Counted from the stretch's first letter, positions 6,221 through 13,563 are shown. The stretch: 25,342 nucleotides of DNA from JBBIQV01 sp964555285 (GCA_964555285.1 CAZKRM010000043.1:1-25342), one strand, 5' to 3'. Numbers and translations: made by a program. The notes: a model not told the origin generated them from the letters alone.

Positions 6221-7156
6221 TCATGCTGCGTGCGCCAACGGCCAGGTCAGACAGTGCTTGTCGCAGGTGACTGGTCCGCCGTTGAAGGCCGAGCAGTGGA
6301 TCACCTCATAGGGACTGTCATCGCTGACCAGCGTCTCGATCACCACGTCTTTGTCATGCACATCGCAGTGGGCCGCTACGGTCAGGATCGATGTGCCATG
6401 CTCCATCTTCATCATCCCGGTCCCTGCGACCAACAGCCACACCACCCCGGCGCCAAGAATCATGAGCGGGATGATCATGCCGTCCCCGATCGATCCGAAC
6501 CCCCAGCGTGGATCGCGCGTGATAACCGGTTCTGCGCTCGGCCTAGTCCGTTTGGCCAATTCAGTCATGACCTGGGCTGCCGCGATCATCGTCGCTTGCG
6601 ATGCAGCCGGTTCGATGACGGCACGCCTGTCCGCGAGGGTTGCGTTCAGCACCGCTCGCCCATACCGAGCTTCGGCACCCTCGATCTCTTGTGCAAGCAA
6701 CTGAGCCCCGGTCACCAAGGTACGACCCAGCGCTTCCTGGGCCCGAGCCGTTGCCTCCCGTTCCCTCGAAGCGAATTCCGGTCCGCGCCAATCCGCCGGA
6801 AGCTTGAACACCCCTTCGAGAAACTCCCGTCGCATGCGAGCGTCGGCGGTCGCGGCCTTCACCACATCGGGGACGAACATCGTGTCCCTCGCTTTGGCCT
6901 GGATCAGACCGAGGATGGCCTGGCCCAACGCGACCTGCGCTCGCTCTTGTCCCTCAACGACGTAGGCAGGGGTGACCACCGCGTCGTTCATGCTCTTCTC
7001 CAACTCTTCCTCCAGGAAGGTCGTCGGCGCACCAGCCCCGCGCGGGATCAATGACTCCCGCTCCACTCCCAGATAAGCGAACAACAACGCCGCACTCCCG
7101 ATGGTCGCTACCGCTCCAGCCAGCACGGCCATGTCGATGTGATCTAAGCATTTCAT
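6221..7156 (-). CDS. Membrane protein of unknown function with a cysteine-bearing C-terminal segment
   Basis: The 311-residue product has two membrane segments, at about 9-29 and 226-248. Between them is a long Ala/Glu/Arg-rich helical region (about 45-205) that probably forms a coiled bundle. After the second segment come four cysteines (C264, C288, C298, C302) in the pattern HCDVH ... HCSAF ... TCDKHC, which could bind a metal or form disulfides. The topology suggests a large periplasmic helical domain with both termini on the same side. No known family was recognised. The start at 7156 follows GGGAGGTGGAGCG. It lies between two paralogous exported proteins with gaps of 23 and 51 bases, so the three products probably act together. 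Confidence 0.7.
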   Translation of the reverse strand: MKCLDHIDMAVLAGAVATIGSAALLFAYLGVERESLIPRGAGAPTTFLEEELEKSMNDAVVTPAYVVEGQERAQVALGQAILGLIQAKARDTMFVPDVVKAATADARMRREFLEGVFKLPADWRGPEFASREREATARAQEALGRTLVTGAQLLAQEIEGAEARYGRAVLNATLADRRAVIEPAASQATMIAAAQVMTELAKRTRPSAEPVITRDPRWGFGSIGDGMIIPLMILGAGVVWLLVAGTGMMKMEHGTSILTVAAHCDVHDKDVVIETLVSDDSPYEVIHCSAFNGGPVTCDKHCLTWPLAHAA

Positions 7157-7179
7157 CGCTCCACCTCCCATTCTTTCGT

Positions 7180-7623
7180 TCATTCCTCCCAGAAGAACTT
7201 TTCCCAATCGACGGTCTTGTCCCACCACTCCTTGTGGCGCTTGACGTCGTGGAATGCCGGTGGCGTCACCTGGTAGCAGTAATCCCAGATCGCCTCCGCT
7301 GCGACCGCACTGATCCCGTTCTCCCGCGCCTCCAGCATATCCATCAAGCGATTCATCGCCACGTAGGTGCCTTGACGATCGCTCCGTTTATACAGACTGC
7401 GGACCAGGTGAAGCTGGCCCCAATAGGGATCAAACGTCCCCGCTTTTCCGGCGATGTCGGCAAGCCCTCGTTGGACCACGACAAAGCCGGTCATTTGATC
7501 AATCCACCCCTCTGCCGTCGCCTTGGTGGCATCACCCACAAGCGGTGTGAGGAGCAGTGTCGCCACGACTACTCCACCCATGAGAGCTGCCATCAACAAT
7601 CTTTGGTTGACAACCCCTTTCAT
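7180..7623 (-). CDS. Exported protein of unknown function, first gene of the three-gene cluster
   Basis: The 147-residue product has a signal peptide or N-terminal anchor (about 8-37: LLMAALMGGVVVATLLLTPL). The mature domain is paralogous to the product at 5783-6169: WIDQMTGFVVVQRG, YWGQLHLVRSLYKRSD, YVAMNRLMDMLEARENGI, and WDYCYQVTPPAFHDVKRH. It carries an extra acidic, aromatic tail (WWDKTVDWEKFFWEE) that its paralog lacks. The conserved DYC cysteine is present. GGGAGGAGGGATGAGCC before the ATG is a strong ribosome site. The cupredoxin operon ends 98 bases upstream on the same strand and may read through. Function unknown. Confidence 0.75.
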   Translation of the reverse strand: MKGVVNQRLLMAALMGGVVVATLLLTPLVGDATKATAEGWIDQMTGFVVVQRGLADIAGKAGTFDPYWGQLHLVRSLYKRSDRQGTYVAMNRLMDMLEARENGISAVAAEAIWDYCYQVTPPAFHDVKRHKEWWDKTVDWEKFFWEE

Positions 7624-7721
7624 GGCTCATCCCTCCTCCCTTGCTCATCCGTTTCTCGTTTTCCGCATGCTTGCGTGCCGGCGGAACTGATTGCTCCGCA
7701 AAGCTGAATGCCCCCCTTCAA

Positions 7722-8249
7722 CTACTGGACCATACGGATGATCCCACCAACATGGACTATGCGGATCGTCCCGCCGGGATCAGCATCCCCTCTGTGCAGG
7801 GGACAGAAAAAACGAAACTCTTCGACCTCTCCTCTTGCTCGACTCCCTTCGAATTGTGTTGTGCTCAGCACGGTTCGGACGGTCTCCTCCGGCGCGACCG
7901 TCGCCCGCAAGGGCTTCGCCGTCGGTTCACCGCTTTTGCCGACAATCTCCTCGAAGATTCCTTCCGCAAAGAAGACGTGCGTGCGGGCTGTGGGGTTCAC
8001 GAGGAGAAAGACCAGCCCTCCCTCGAGCTCCGTCTCCGTGTGAATGATCACCTCGCTAGGGAGCCACGCCGCCGCGTTGTCCGGCAGGTCGTTCACCACA
8101 AAGTGGAACTCGCTGCCGTGGGCAACCTGGCTTGCCGGCAGAGCCCAAGCCAGCCCCACTGCAAGAAGGCTCACCAGCGAGGTACGCTGCCACCATCGAC
8201 TCATGGGGTCGGCGACTAACCGGTTCGTCCGGCTTCTCCGGTTCCTCAT
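7722..8249 (-). CDS. Exported cupredoxin-like protein (third of a tandem trio; Asp at the axial ligand position)
   Basis: The 175-residue product has a signal peptide (hydrophobic part about 24-40, cleavage near VAHG) and one cupredoxin domain. Type 1 copper ligands can be placed as His91 (NPTARTHVF), Cys149 and His152 (FFCPLH). The position five residues after His152, Met in plastocyanin, is Asp157. It shares EFHFV-DL, AAW-P-EV-IH, and FEEI with the preceding gene's product, so the two are close paralogs. The start at 8249 is chosen for its TGGAGAA site; ATG 8204 would give a shorter signal peptide. It lies 52 bases after its paralog. A periplasmic electron-transfer or copper-handling role is inferred. 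Confidence 0.75.
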   Translation of the reverse strand: MRNRRSRTNRLVADPMSRWWQRTSLVSLLAVGLAWALPASQVAHGSEFHFVVNDLPDNAAAWLPSEVIIHTETELEGGLVFLLVNPTARTHVFFAEGIFEEIVGKSGEPTAKPLRATVAPEETVRTVLSTTQFEGSRARGEVEEFRFFCPLHRGDADPGGTIRIVHVGGIIRMVQ

Positions 8250-8301
8250 CGTTGTTCTCCAGAAAGAGCAACGCGAACCCGTGACCTTCTCGAGTTCGCT
8301 G

Positions 8302-8793
8302 TTACGGCACAACATGGATCGTTCCCCCGACATGAGCCTCTCCTTTATGAAGAGGGCAGAAGAAGGGATAGGTTTCCTCCTCGGCACGGTCCTGCCCCAT
8401 TTCGAACTGGGCCGTGCCGACCTGGACGCGCACGCTGTCCTCGGGAGTCACATTGACGCGTAATGGTTTCCTGATGGTTTCCCCATTGGCACTCATGATT
8501 TCCTCGAACAACCCATGCGCAGCAAACGCGTGGGTGCGATCCGTGGGGTTTTCCAGCACAAACACCAAGCCGTCTTGGAGCTCCGTACTCTTGTGAATCA
8601 CCACCTCGTTCGGGACCCATGCCGCCCGTTTCTCGCCGAGATCCTCGGCGACGAAGTGGAACTCCGCGGCCCCGGTCGCGGGACCGTGCACCAACCCGCC
8701 GACCAGAGCCGCGGTCAGCACCCCACCCAGAATTGTTGTGCATGACCATCTCCACATAGGGCTTGATAGAGCTTGCTCACGTGTTGCGACCAC
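8302..8793 (-). CDS. Exported cupredoxin-like protein (second of a tandem trio; His at the axial ligand position)
   Basis: The 163-residue frame has a signal peptide (WSCTTILGGVLTAALVGGLV, cleavage after about residue 42) and a cupredoxin fold: His88 (NPTDRTHAF), Cys146 and His149 (FFCPLH). Five residues after His149 is His154 (HKGEAHVGGTI) where plastocyanin (C-x2-H-x4-M) has Met. The start is uncertain: GTG at 8793 lies 11 bases after the previous stop, while ATG at 8757 gives a more standard signal peptide; neither has a good ribosome site, so expression may depend on translation of the gene before it. Closest relative in the window is the next gene downstream. Confidence 0.75.
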   Translation of the reverse strand: MVATREQALSSPMWRWSCTTILGGVLTAALVGGLVHGPATGAAEFHFVAEDLGEKRAAWVPNEVVIHKSTELQDGLVFVLENPTDRTHAFAAHGLFEEIMSANGETIRKPLRVNVTPEDSVRVQVGTAQFEMGQDRAEEETYPFFCPLHKGEAHVGGTIHVVP

Positions 8794-8804
8794 TGGACGT
8801 TTGC

Positions 8805-9308
8805 TCAGCCGCCGCCGATCTCACCCCTGGTTTCGATGACGTACAACTCACCTTTGACTTCCGGGTGGATGTCGCACCAAATTGCGTGGCGCACGCTCTC
8901 GGCGATGCCCGTGCCGGGATCGAACGTCGAGGGCATGGTTGAGAAGTGCAGCGTCATCGTCTTTCCCGGATCCACGTGGAACGACCTCAGGGCCTTCCCA
9001 CGGACCTCAAGGCCCTCGCCTTCCATTCGAACCCCCACCTCCCTGAACAGCTTGGAGGCGAACCCATGGGTGACAGTATCCTGGTTGCGGACCACGATCG
9101 TCGTCTCCGTTGACGGCATAGTCTGACCCACCGTCTCGTACCCATGCGTCCTATCGCGAATGGTGATTTCCAGCTTCACCGGCGGTTCTTTCATGGCCGC
9201 CACCTCCGCCGCATACACGGGAACCGGTCCCCCGCCCGGCAGCATCGCCGCCGCCGCCAAGGCCATCGGAACCGTGAGGAATGTGGTGATATGTCGCTTC
9301 GCATTCAT
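8805..9308 (-). CDS. Exported cupredoxin-like protein (first of a tandem trio; Val at the axial ligand position)
   Basis: The 167-residue product has a signal peptide (about 1-33, ending VYAA). Its single cupredoxin domain has copper ligands His81 (TVTHGF), Cys145 and His148 (WCDIHPEVKGELYV). The loop is C-x2-H-x2-x-K-G, the amicyanin type (C-x2-H-x2-M), but the axial Met is replaced by Val151. It is more distant from the other two, which have the longer plastocyanin-type loop. GAAAGGAGGTTTGTT before the ATG is the strongest ribosome site of the trio, and a promoter-like sequence lies upstream, so this gene leads the operon. A copper-binding periplasmic redox role is inferred. Confidence 0.8.
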   Translation of the reverse strand: MNAKRHITTFLTVPMALAAAAMLPGGGPVPVYAAEVAAMKEPPVKLEITIRDRTHGYETVGQTMPSTETTIVVRNQDTVTHGFASKLFREVGVRMEGEGLEVRGKALRSFHVDPGKTMTLHFSTMPSTFDPGTGIAESVRHAIWCDIHPEVKGELYVIETRGEIGGG

Positions 9309-9346
9309 AACAAACCTCCTTTCTTGTTAGGCCGAGACCTATTTCG

Positions 9347-9356
9347 TACGTCCGTA
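9347..9356. promoter_or_regulatory. Short palindrome TACG-N2-CGTA upstream of the cupredoxin operon
   Basis: The TACG-TC-CGTA inverted repeat lies between the putative -10 box and the ribosome site. It could be an operator, possibly for the LuxR-type regulator encoded next door, but it is short enough to be chance. Confidence 0.2.
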
Positions 9357-9363
9357 TACCTGA

Positions 9364-9392
9364 AAGATATGGCGAGGCGGGCTTCTGAACAA
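9364..9392 (-). promoter_or_regulatory. Putative sigma-70-type promoter of the cupredoxin operon
   Basis: The minus strand has TTGTTC (9392-9387), a 17-base spacer and TATCTT (9369-9364), which would start transcription near 9357, about 50 bases before the ATG at 9308. Both boxes deviate from consensus at two or so positions. Confidence 0.35.
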
Positions 9393-9528
9393 TGAGCCGA
9401 ACGCATCATTTGGAGGGCGACACGCTCGATCCATGCCTGATCGGAAAGGGTTCGGCTCTTCCCGCAATGAGGCATCGCGAACCGGACGAATGACCGGAAG
9501 TGCTCAAGGAGCGAGTCCGGCTGCTCGA

Positions 9529-10224
9529 CTAGGGCGTGCGAGGATTTGGGCGGAAGGCGATCGCGAGCGCCTGGAGGCGACTGTGGGCGCCCAGTTTCGC
9601 GAGGATGTGCTGGATGTGATTCCGGACCGTCGCCGGGCTCAGGCAGAGGATATCCGCAATGCTCTTGGTGCTCTTGCCTGAAGCCAATTGGTCGAGGATT
9701 TCCCGTTCTCGTTCGCTGAGCGGCAGAGCTTGTTGAACCGGCGGGAGCACGTGGGTTCGAATCATCGAAGGCTGAACCGGCTTCGGCCCAGGCTGTAGCA
9801 GTCCCTCGGAGGCGGACAGAGCAGACGACAGCTCTCTGACCAAATTGTGCACTCGCACTTGCTTCGTGATATCGCGGAAGAGGTGCATGGCCAGAAAGCG
9901 CCTTTTCCCCCGGGACGGTACAGGCAGGGAACTGATGTTGAGCCACACGAGACGGCCGGTTTTCGTGTGAGTCTGCAAGTCAAAATTGTGCACCGCCCCT
10001 CCGTGGGCGAGCTTGCTGCCGATCGGACAGGACACTGAACAGAGGGTCTCTCCTCCCAAGGCCTGGCCATGCAGGACATCGCGGCATTGGCGCCCTACGA
10101 CCTCTCGAGCTCGAAACCCCAGGAGTCGCTCTGCTGCTTTATTCCACACCACCACCTTGCCCTCTTCATCGACGAGCATGGCTCCGTCGAGGGTTCTGGC
10201 CAGCATGTCCACAATCTGTTTCAT
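9529..10224 (-). CDS. PAS-LuxR transcriptional regulator
   Basis: The 231-residue protein has an N-terminal PAS domain (about 1-120: LDGAMLVDEEGKVVVWNKAAERLLGF ... FLAMHLFRDIT), a linker, and a LuxR/NarL-type helix-turn-helix at about 165-222 (LSEREREILDQLASGKSTKS, ending in the TVRNHIQHILAKLG recognition part). The PAS domain contains Cys47, Cys62 and Cys66 in an LCSVSCP setting, which may bind a metal or respond to redox state. There is no receiver domain or phospho-acceptor site, so it senses directly rather than through a kinase. No clear ribosome site precedes the ATG at 10224. It stands between the CBS/DnaJ group and the cupredoxin operon, and regulation of either is possible but unproven. 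Confidence 0.9.
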   Translation of the reverse strand: MKQIVDMLARTLDGAMLVDEEGKVVVWNKAAERLLGFRAREVVGRQCRDVLHGQALGGETLCSVSCPIGSKLAHGGAVHNFDLQTHTKTGRLVWLNISSLPVPSRGKRRFLAMHLFRDITKQVRVHNLVRELSSALSASEGLLQPGPKPVQPSMIRTHVLPPVQQALPLSEREREILDQLASGKSTKSIADILCLSPATVRNHIQHILAKLGAHSRLQALAIAFRPNPRTP

Positions 10225-10313
10225 GGTGGCTTGACTTGGCGATGGGGTTCACTCGCTCATCGGTGGCCGGCCTTATGGGGCAGCCATGGAGACGTGATAG
10301 TTCCCTGAGCCGC

Positions 10314-10625
10314 CTAGGAGAACGTGCGCCAGCGCGCCTCGGACCAGATAAAGGTCCGCCGGTGGGAGTCCTGTTCCGGCCGCTGTGCCAGCACGAAGCG
10401 GCAACCGGTTTGTTTGTAGATCTGCTCCGCCTTGTGCTCCATCAACAAAGCGAGATGCAGATCCGGCTTCTCAGCGCCGATCGAGACAGGCACGATAATC
10501 TGCCCCTCGGGCCCACGCAGGACACCACGGCGATCTACGTTCGGACGGGGTTCACACCTCTCTTCTTCCAGAAGTTGCAGGAAATGATCCAGCGCCAGCC
10601 GTTCCTGTTCATCCAATTCTGTCAT
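10314..10625 (-). CDS. Hypothetical 103-residue protein
   Basis: I do not recognise this protein. It starts with an acidic helix (MTELDEQERLALDHFLQLLE), then a short beta-rich middle (RRGVLRGPEGQIIVPVSIG) and a mixed C-terminus with HLALLMEHKAEQIYKQTGCR and a final aromatic/basic tail. No signal peptide or membrane segment is visible. GAGGAG lies 9 bases before the ATG. It starts 22 bases after the stop of the CBS gene at 10648, so it belongs to that operon, and it might act with the CBS proteins. Confidence 0.7.
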   Translation of the reverse strand: MTELDEQERLALDHFLQLLEEERCEPRPNVDRRGVLRGPEGQIIVPVSIGAEKPDLHLALLMEHKAEQIYKQTGCRFVLAQRPEQDSHRRTFIWSEARWRTFS

Positions 10626-10647
10626 TCGGACTACTCCTCGCAGCGTC

Positions 10648-11082
10648 CTACGACCAGTATCGGCTCGCTTTCAAGTAGCCATCGACCAGGTCGCGGCGGG
10701 CGACGATGCCGACCAGCTTCTTGTCCCGCACCACCGGGACTCGGGTGACATAGCGATCCTGGAACAAGATCGCCGTTTGCTCAAACGTCATGTCTTCGGT
10801 GGCCGTCAACGGATGCGGGCTCATGATCTCCACGGCCATGATCTTGCGCAAATCCCGACCGTCGATCATCGCTTGGAGCAGGTCGTATTCACTGACGAGC
10901 CCGATCAGCGTTCGATCTTCCTCCACCACCGGCAGACTGCCGAAATTGCGCTGGGTCATCAGGCGGCTGATCGTCAAGGCATCCGTCCGCGGAGTACACG
11001 AAAAGACGGCATCCTGCATCAATTGGCCCACGGTCAAGGTCTTCGGATCGCACGCGGTGGTAAGAAACTCGGTCTGACGCAT
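10648..11082 (-). CDS. CBS-pair domain protein
   Basis: The 144-residue protein has two CBS motifs, about 16-72 (LTVGQLMQDAVFSCTPRTDA ... LPVVEEDRTLIGLVSEYDLL) and 85-137 (EIMSPHPLTATEDM ... RVPVVRDKKLVGIVARRDLV). It is the closest paralog of the CBS protein at 5069-5506. It probably binds adenosine nucleotides. The start at 11082 has GAGGGA at a good distance; ATG 11097 overlaps the preceding stop and has none. It follows another CBS gene by 11 bases, so two CBS proteins are made from one transcript and could form a hetero-oligomer. Confidence 0.9.
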   Translation of the reverse strand: MRQTEFLTTACDPKTLTVGQLMQDAVFSCTPRTDALTISRLMTQRNFGSLPVVEEDRTLIGLVSEYDLLQAMIDGRDLRKIMAVEIMSPHPLTATEDMTFEQTAILFQDRYVTRVPVVRDKKLVGIVARRDLVDGYLKASRYWS

Positions 11083-11093
11083 GGGAGCATCCC

Positions 11094-11540
11094 TCACTTC
11101 TTGTTGTTGGAACCACTGCCCAGGTACACCCTCAGAATATCCCGCCTGGCGATGATTCCAATCAGTTTCTCCGCGGCATCCACGACCGGCACGCGCACCA
11201 GGTCACTGGCCCTCAAGACATGGATCAGCGTGCCGATCGTCGTTTTCTCACGGACGGAGTACGGATTGCCCGTCATGACGTCCCGGGCTGTGATGGCGCC
11301 TAACGTGTGTCCGTCATCGATCGCGGCCAACAGATCGTGCTCGCTGACGATCCCCACCAAGCGCTGCTGCTCGTCCACGATCGGCACCGCGCCGAATCCT
11401 TCGATCATCAGTGACGCAATCGCGTCCGCCTTGGTCTGAGGATGGGCGAACTGCACCTTCTTCTCCATAATCTGGACCACGGTGAGCTGCTGGAAAGGCT
11501 TGCGCGCCGGTGCATCGCCCTGACCCTGTTTCATGGCCAT
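11094..11540 (-). CDS. CBS-pair domain protein
   Basis: The 148-residue protein has two CBS motifs, about 18-75 (LTVVQIMEKKVQFAHPQTKA ... VPIVDEQQRLVGIVSEHDLL) and 85-140 (DVMTGNPYSVREKTTIGTLI ... RVPVVDAAEKLIGIIARRDI). It ends in a short polar tail (GSGSNNKK). The start at 11540 follows AAAGGAGGCGACG; the longer frame has no comparable site. It lies 38 bases after dnaJ and 11 bases before the next CBS gene. It is more diverged from the other two of this type. Role inferred: nucleotide sensing during stress. Confidence 0.9.
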   Translation of the reverse strand: MAMKQGQGDAPARKPFQQLTVVQIMEKKVQFAHPQTKADAIASLMIEGFGAVPIVDEQQRLVGIVSEHDLLAAIDDGHTLGAITARDVMTGNPYSVREKTTIGTLIHVLRASDLVRVPVVDAAEKLIGIIARRDILRVYLGSGSNNKK

Positions 11541-11578
11541 CGTCGCCTCCTTTGACATGGTATCATCCACCGACCTTG

Positions 11579-12706
11579 TTAGACCCCACAGGAAGAAGCG
11601 CGTTCGGCTCGTTGCGCTTCGAGACTTGCAAACTCTTCCAGGAGCTTCCGTTGCCGCGGCGACAGATCCGTCGGCGTACGCACTTCCATCACCACAAACA
11701 GGTCGCCTTTCCCTTTCCCTTCGAGGCGCGGCATTCCCTTTCCACTCAGACGCAAGGCGGTCCCGCTTTGCGTCCCCGCGGGAACCGTCACTTTGATGGC
11801 TTCGCCGCTCAATCCCGTCACCGGGACTTTCGTTCCAAGCGCTGCATCCGCAAACGTAATGGTTCTCAGGGCATACAGATCGTTTCCATGCCGTTCGAAT
11901 GCGGGATGAGGCCGAAGATGCGGGCGAACGAGCACATCTCCCGGAGGACCACCGTTCGCGTTGGGTTCTCCCTGCCCTGCCAGGCGAATCATCATCCCGT
12001 CATCCACCCCCGGCGGAATGTGAATCTTGAGAGTATGGGTCACAAACTCATACCCGATGCCCTGGCAACTCGTGCACGGCGATTCGATGAATTGGCCGCG
12101 CCCATGGCAGGGGGGACAGGTTGTCAGGGTGACCATGCGCATGCCCTTGCTGGTTTTCACCTCCTGCTTCTGGCCGGTGCCGTGACAATCGACGCACGGC
12201 TTCGGTTTGGTGCCGGCCTTGGCTCCGCTCCCCGCACAGAGCGCACATGGTTGGGACCGGGTGACTGGAATGTCCCGTTCCCCGCCGCGCGCCGCCTCCT
12301 CCAACGTCAGATCCAAGTCGTAGCGCAGATCCACGCCTCTGCTTGCTCCGGCCCCCGGCCTGGTCCGCCGGCCGAAGAAATCCCCGAAGACGCCGGACAG
12401 ATCGTCGAAGCGACCGCCGAAGAAATCGCCGAACTGAAAATCACGCATGAGGTCTTCGGCGGTCCATCGCTCGCTGACCCCCGCGTGGCCCGTCGCATCG
12501 TATTCTCGGCGCTTCGCATCGTCCGACAGCACGGCATAGGCTTCGGCAATCTCCCGGAACTTCGCGGTCGCATCGGCATCTGTATTCCGGTCCGGATGGT
12601 ACTTGAGGGCAAGCTGTCGGTAGGCCTGTTTGAGCTGATCGCGCGTGGCGGATCGCTCCAACCCGAGCACGTCATAGTAATCGCGCTTGGCTTCCTTCAG
12701 CGGCAT
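11579..12706 (-). CDS. dnaJ: Type I DnaJ co-chaperone
   Basis: The 375-residue protein has a J domain (about 8-72) with HPD at 37-39, which stimulates DnaK ATPase. A Gly/Phe-containing linker (FQFGDFFGGRFDDLSGVFGD) follows, then four CxxCxGxG zinc motifs (CALCAGSG, CVDCHGTG, CPPCHGRG, CTSCQGIG) and the C-terminal substrate-binding domains. All motifs are complete, so it should be functional. ATG 12706 is chosen; an in-frame GTG at 12715 is possible and neither has a strong ribosome site. No dnaK or grpE lies nearby, so this may be a second, stress-linked DnaJ. It sits 53 bases after the exported-protein gene and 38 bases before a CBS gene. Confidence 0.92.
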   Translation of the reverse strand: MPLKEAKRDYYDVLGLERSATRDQLKQAYRQLALKYHPDRNTDADATAKFREIAEAYAVLSDDAKRREYDATGHAGVSERWTAEDLMRDFQFGDFFGGRFDDLSGVFGDFFGRRTRPGAGASRGVDLRYDLDLTLEEAARGGERDIPVTRSQPCALCAGSGAKAGTKPKPCVDCHGTGQKQEVKTSKGMRMVTLTTCPPCHGRGQFIESPCTSCQGIGYEFVTHTLKIHIPPGVDDGMMIRLAGQGEPNANGGPPGDVLVRPHLRPHPAFERHGNDLYALRTITFADAALGTKVPVTGLSGEAIKVTVPAGTQSGTALRLSGKGMPRLEGKGKGDLFVVMEVRTPTDLSPRQRKLLEEFASLEAQRAERASSCGV

Positions 12707-12759
12707 CGCGCTCACACGCTCACGAACACATCGAAACCCGTGATTCCTAATTCATCCTT

Positions 12760-13284
12760 TTATTGGTTGCGAGGTTCCGGCCAGCGAAGATGCACCACCT
12801 TCACCCTGCCCTCCTGCACCTTCACACCCTTGAGCCCCTGCGTCACATCATCTTTGGTCGCGGCGATGTGATAGGTGCCGGGCGGAAGATCGAGGAACAA
12901 CCAGGGGCCGGCGACCTGCTCCTGGGGGATCGTCACACGCCTTGAGCCCTTTTCATCTGTGATGGTGACCTTCACGCCGCTGAGATAAGGTTTCCCTCCC
13001 GCCGTGAATACCAATTTCAGCGGGAACGGGGGGTACTCGGCTTGGCGCTCTTCGATCCCGACCCCGGCACTGAAGTAACGAATACCCTCCGCACGATAGA
13101 GCGGAATGATGTCTTTCGACGTGCCCGTCTCGCTCTGAATAATCAACTCGATCTCTTCACCGGACGGGACAATCTCCGCGCGCGTGGCAGCGTCACATCG
13201 TTCGGCCTCGGCTGCCCCAATGAGCGCCAAGGTGATCGCTCCTAATCCGACACACAGACGAAACCCCGGAACTCGTGTAATCAT
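12760..13284 (-). CDS. Exported protein with a carboxypeptidase-regulatory-like beta-sandwich domain
   Basis: The 174-residue product has a signal peptide (about 1-28, ending AAEA). The C-terminal half has the pattern PLKLVFTAGGKPYLSGVKVT followed by GPWLFLDLPPGTYHIAA, as in carboxypeptidase-regulatory-like / transthyretin-like folds. Alternative families were not excluded, and the N-terminal half is not recognised. The start at 13284 follows AAGGAGGGCCACGCG. A sigma-54-like promoter lies just upstream, and dnaJ follows at 53 bases, so this protein probably heads the dnaJ-CBS operon. An exported protein as first gene of a cytoplasmic stress operon is unusual. Confidence 0.7.
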   Translation of the reverse strand: MITRVPGFRLCVGLGAITLALIGAAEAERCDAATRAEIVPSGEEIELIIQSETGTSKDIIPLYRAEGIRYFSAGVGIEERQAEYPPFPLKLVFTAGGKPYLSGVKVTITDEKGSRRVTIPQEQVAGPWLFLDLPPGTYHIAATKDDVTQGLKGVKVQEGRVKVVHLRWPEPRNQ

Positions 13285-13314
13285 CGCGTGGCCCTCCTTC
13301 CCTGGTACTCTCTC

Positions 13315-13329
13315 GCAACGCCAATGCCA
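13315..13329 (-). promoter_or_regulatory. Sigma-54-type promoter of the exported protein/dnaJ/CBS operon
   Basis: The minus strand reads TGGCATTGGCGTTGC, with GG and GC 10 bases apart and both TGGCA and TTGC intact. Transcription would begin near 13303, giving a leader of about 20 bases containing the ribosome site before ATG 13284. This placement is what a true promoter should have. Confidence 0.6.
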
Positions 13330-13544
13330 TGGCCATGCAGGCGGCGAAGTCATTGATGGATTACGTCAATCGTCATCGGTCGCTCACCCGCTCGTGCCGT
13401 CCTTTCAGAGAACTGGCGCCTATTACCCCAGTAACAGAGGGCCGCCCTGCTGCAAAACGCCGCAGACCCGGAGGCTCATCGCTCACGCCCTACCGCCAAG
13501 CTCCTGAAAGGTCAACGAATCCTGACTCATCGCGAACATGAAAT

Positions 13545-13563
13545 CTGGGCATACCCAGTGCAG
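13545..13563 (+). promoter_or_regulatory. Weak sigma-54-like site overlapping a palindrome, upstream of usp
   Basis: GGGCATACCCAGTGCA has GG-N10-GC spacing but deviates at the first base of TGGCA and the first T of TTGC. It overlaps CTGGG-CATA-CCCAG, so it could instead be an operator. Transcription from it would start about 45 bases before ATG 13620. Confidence 0.25.

Noticed and set aside
5882..7054. 390-residue plus-strand open frame
   Set aside because: It lies opposite the membrane-protein cluster and is His/Arg/Pro-rich, as antisense GC-rich frames are; no domain or ribosome site.
7690..7721. Sigma-54-like GGGCATTCAGCTTTGC upstream of the three-gene cluster
   Set aside because: The GG and GC are 11 bases apart instead of 10, which normally abolishes sigma-54 promoters.
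11510..12871. 453-residue plus-strand open frame
   Set aside because: It is antisense to dnaJ, which has all its motifs.
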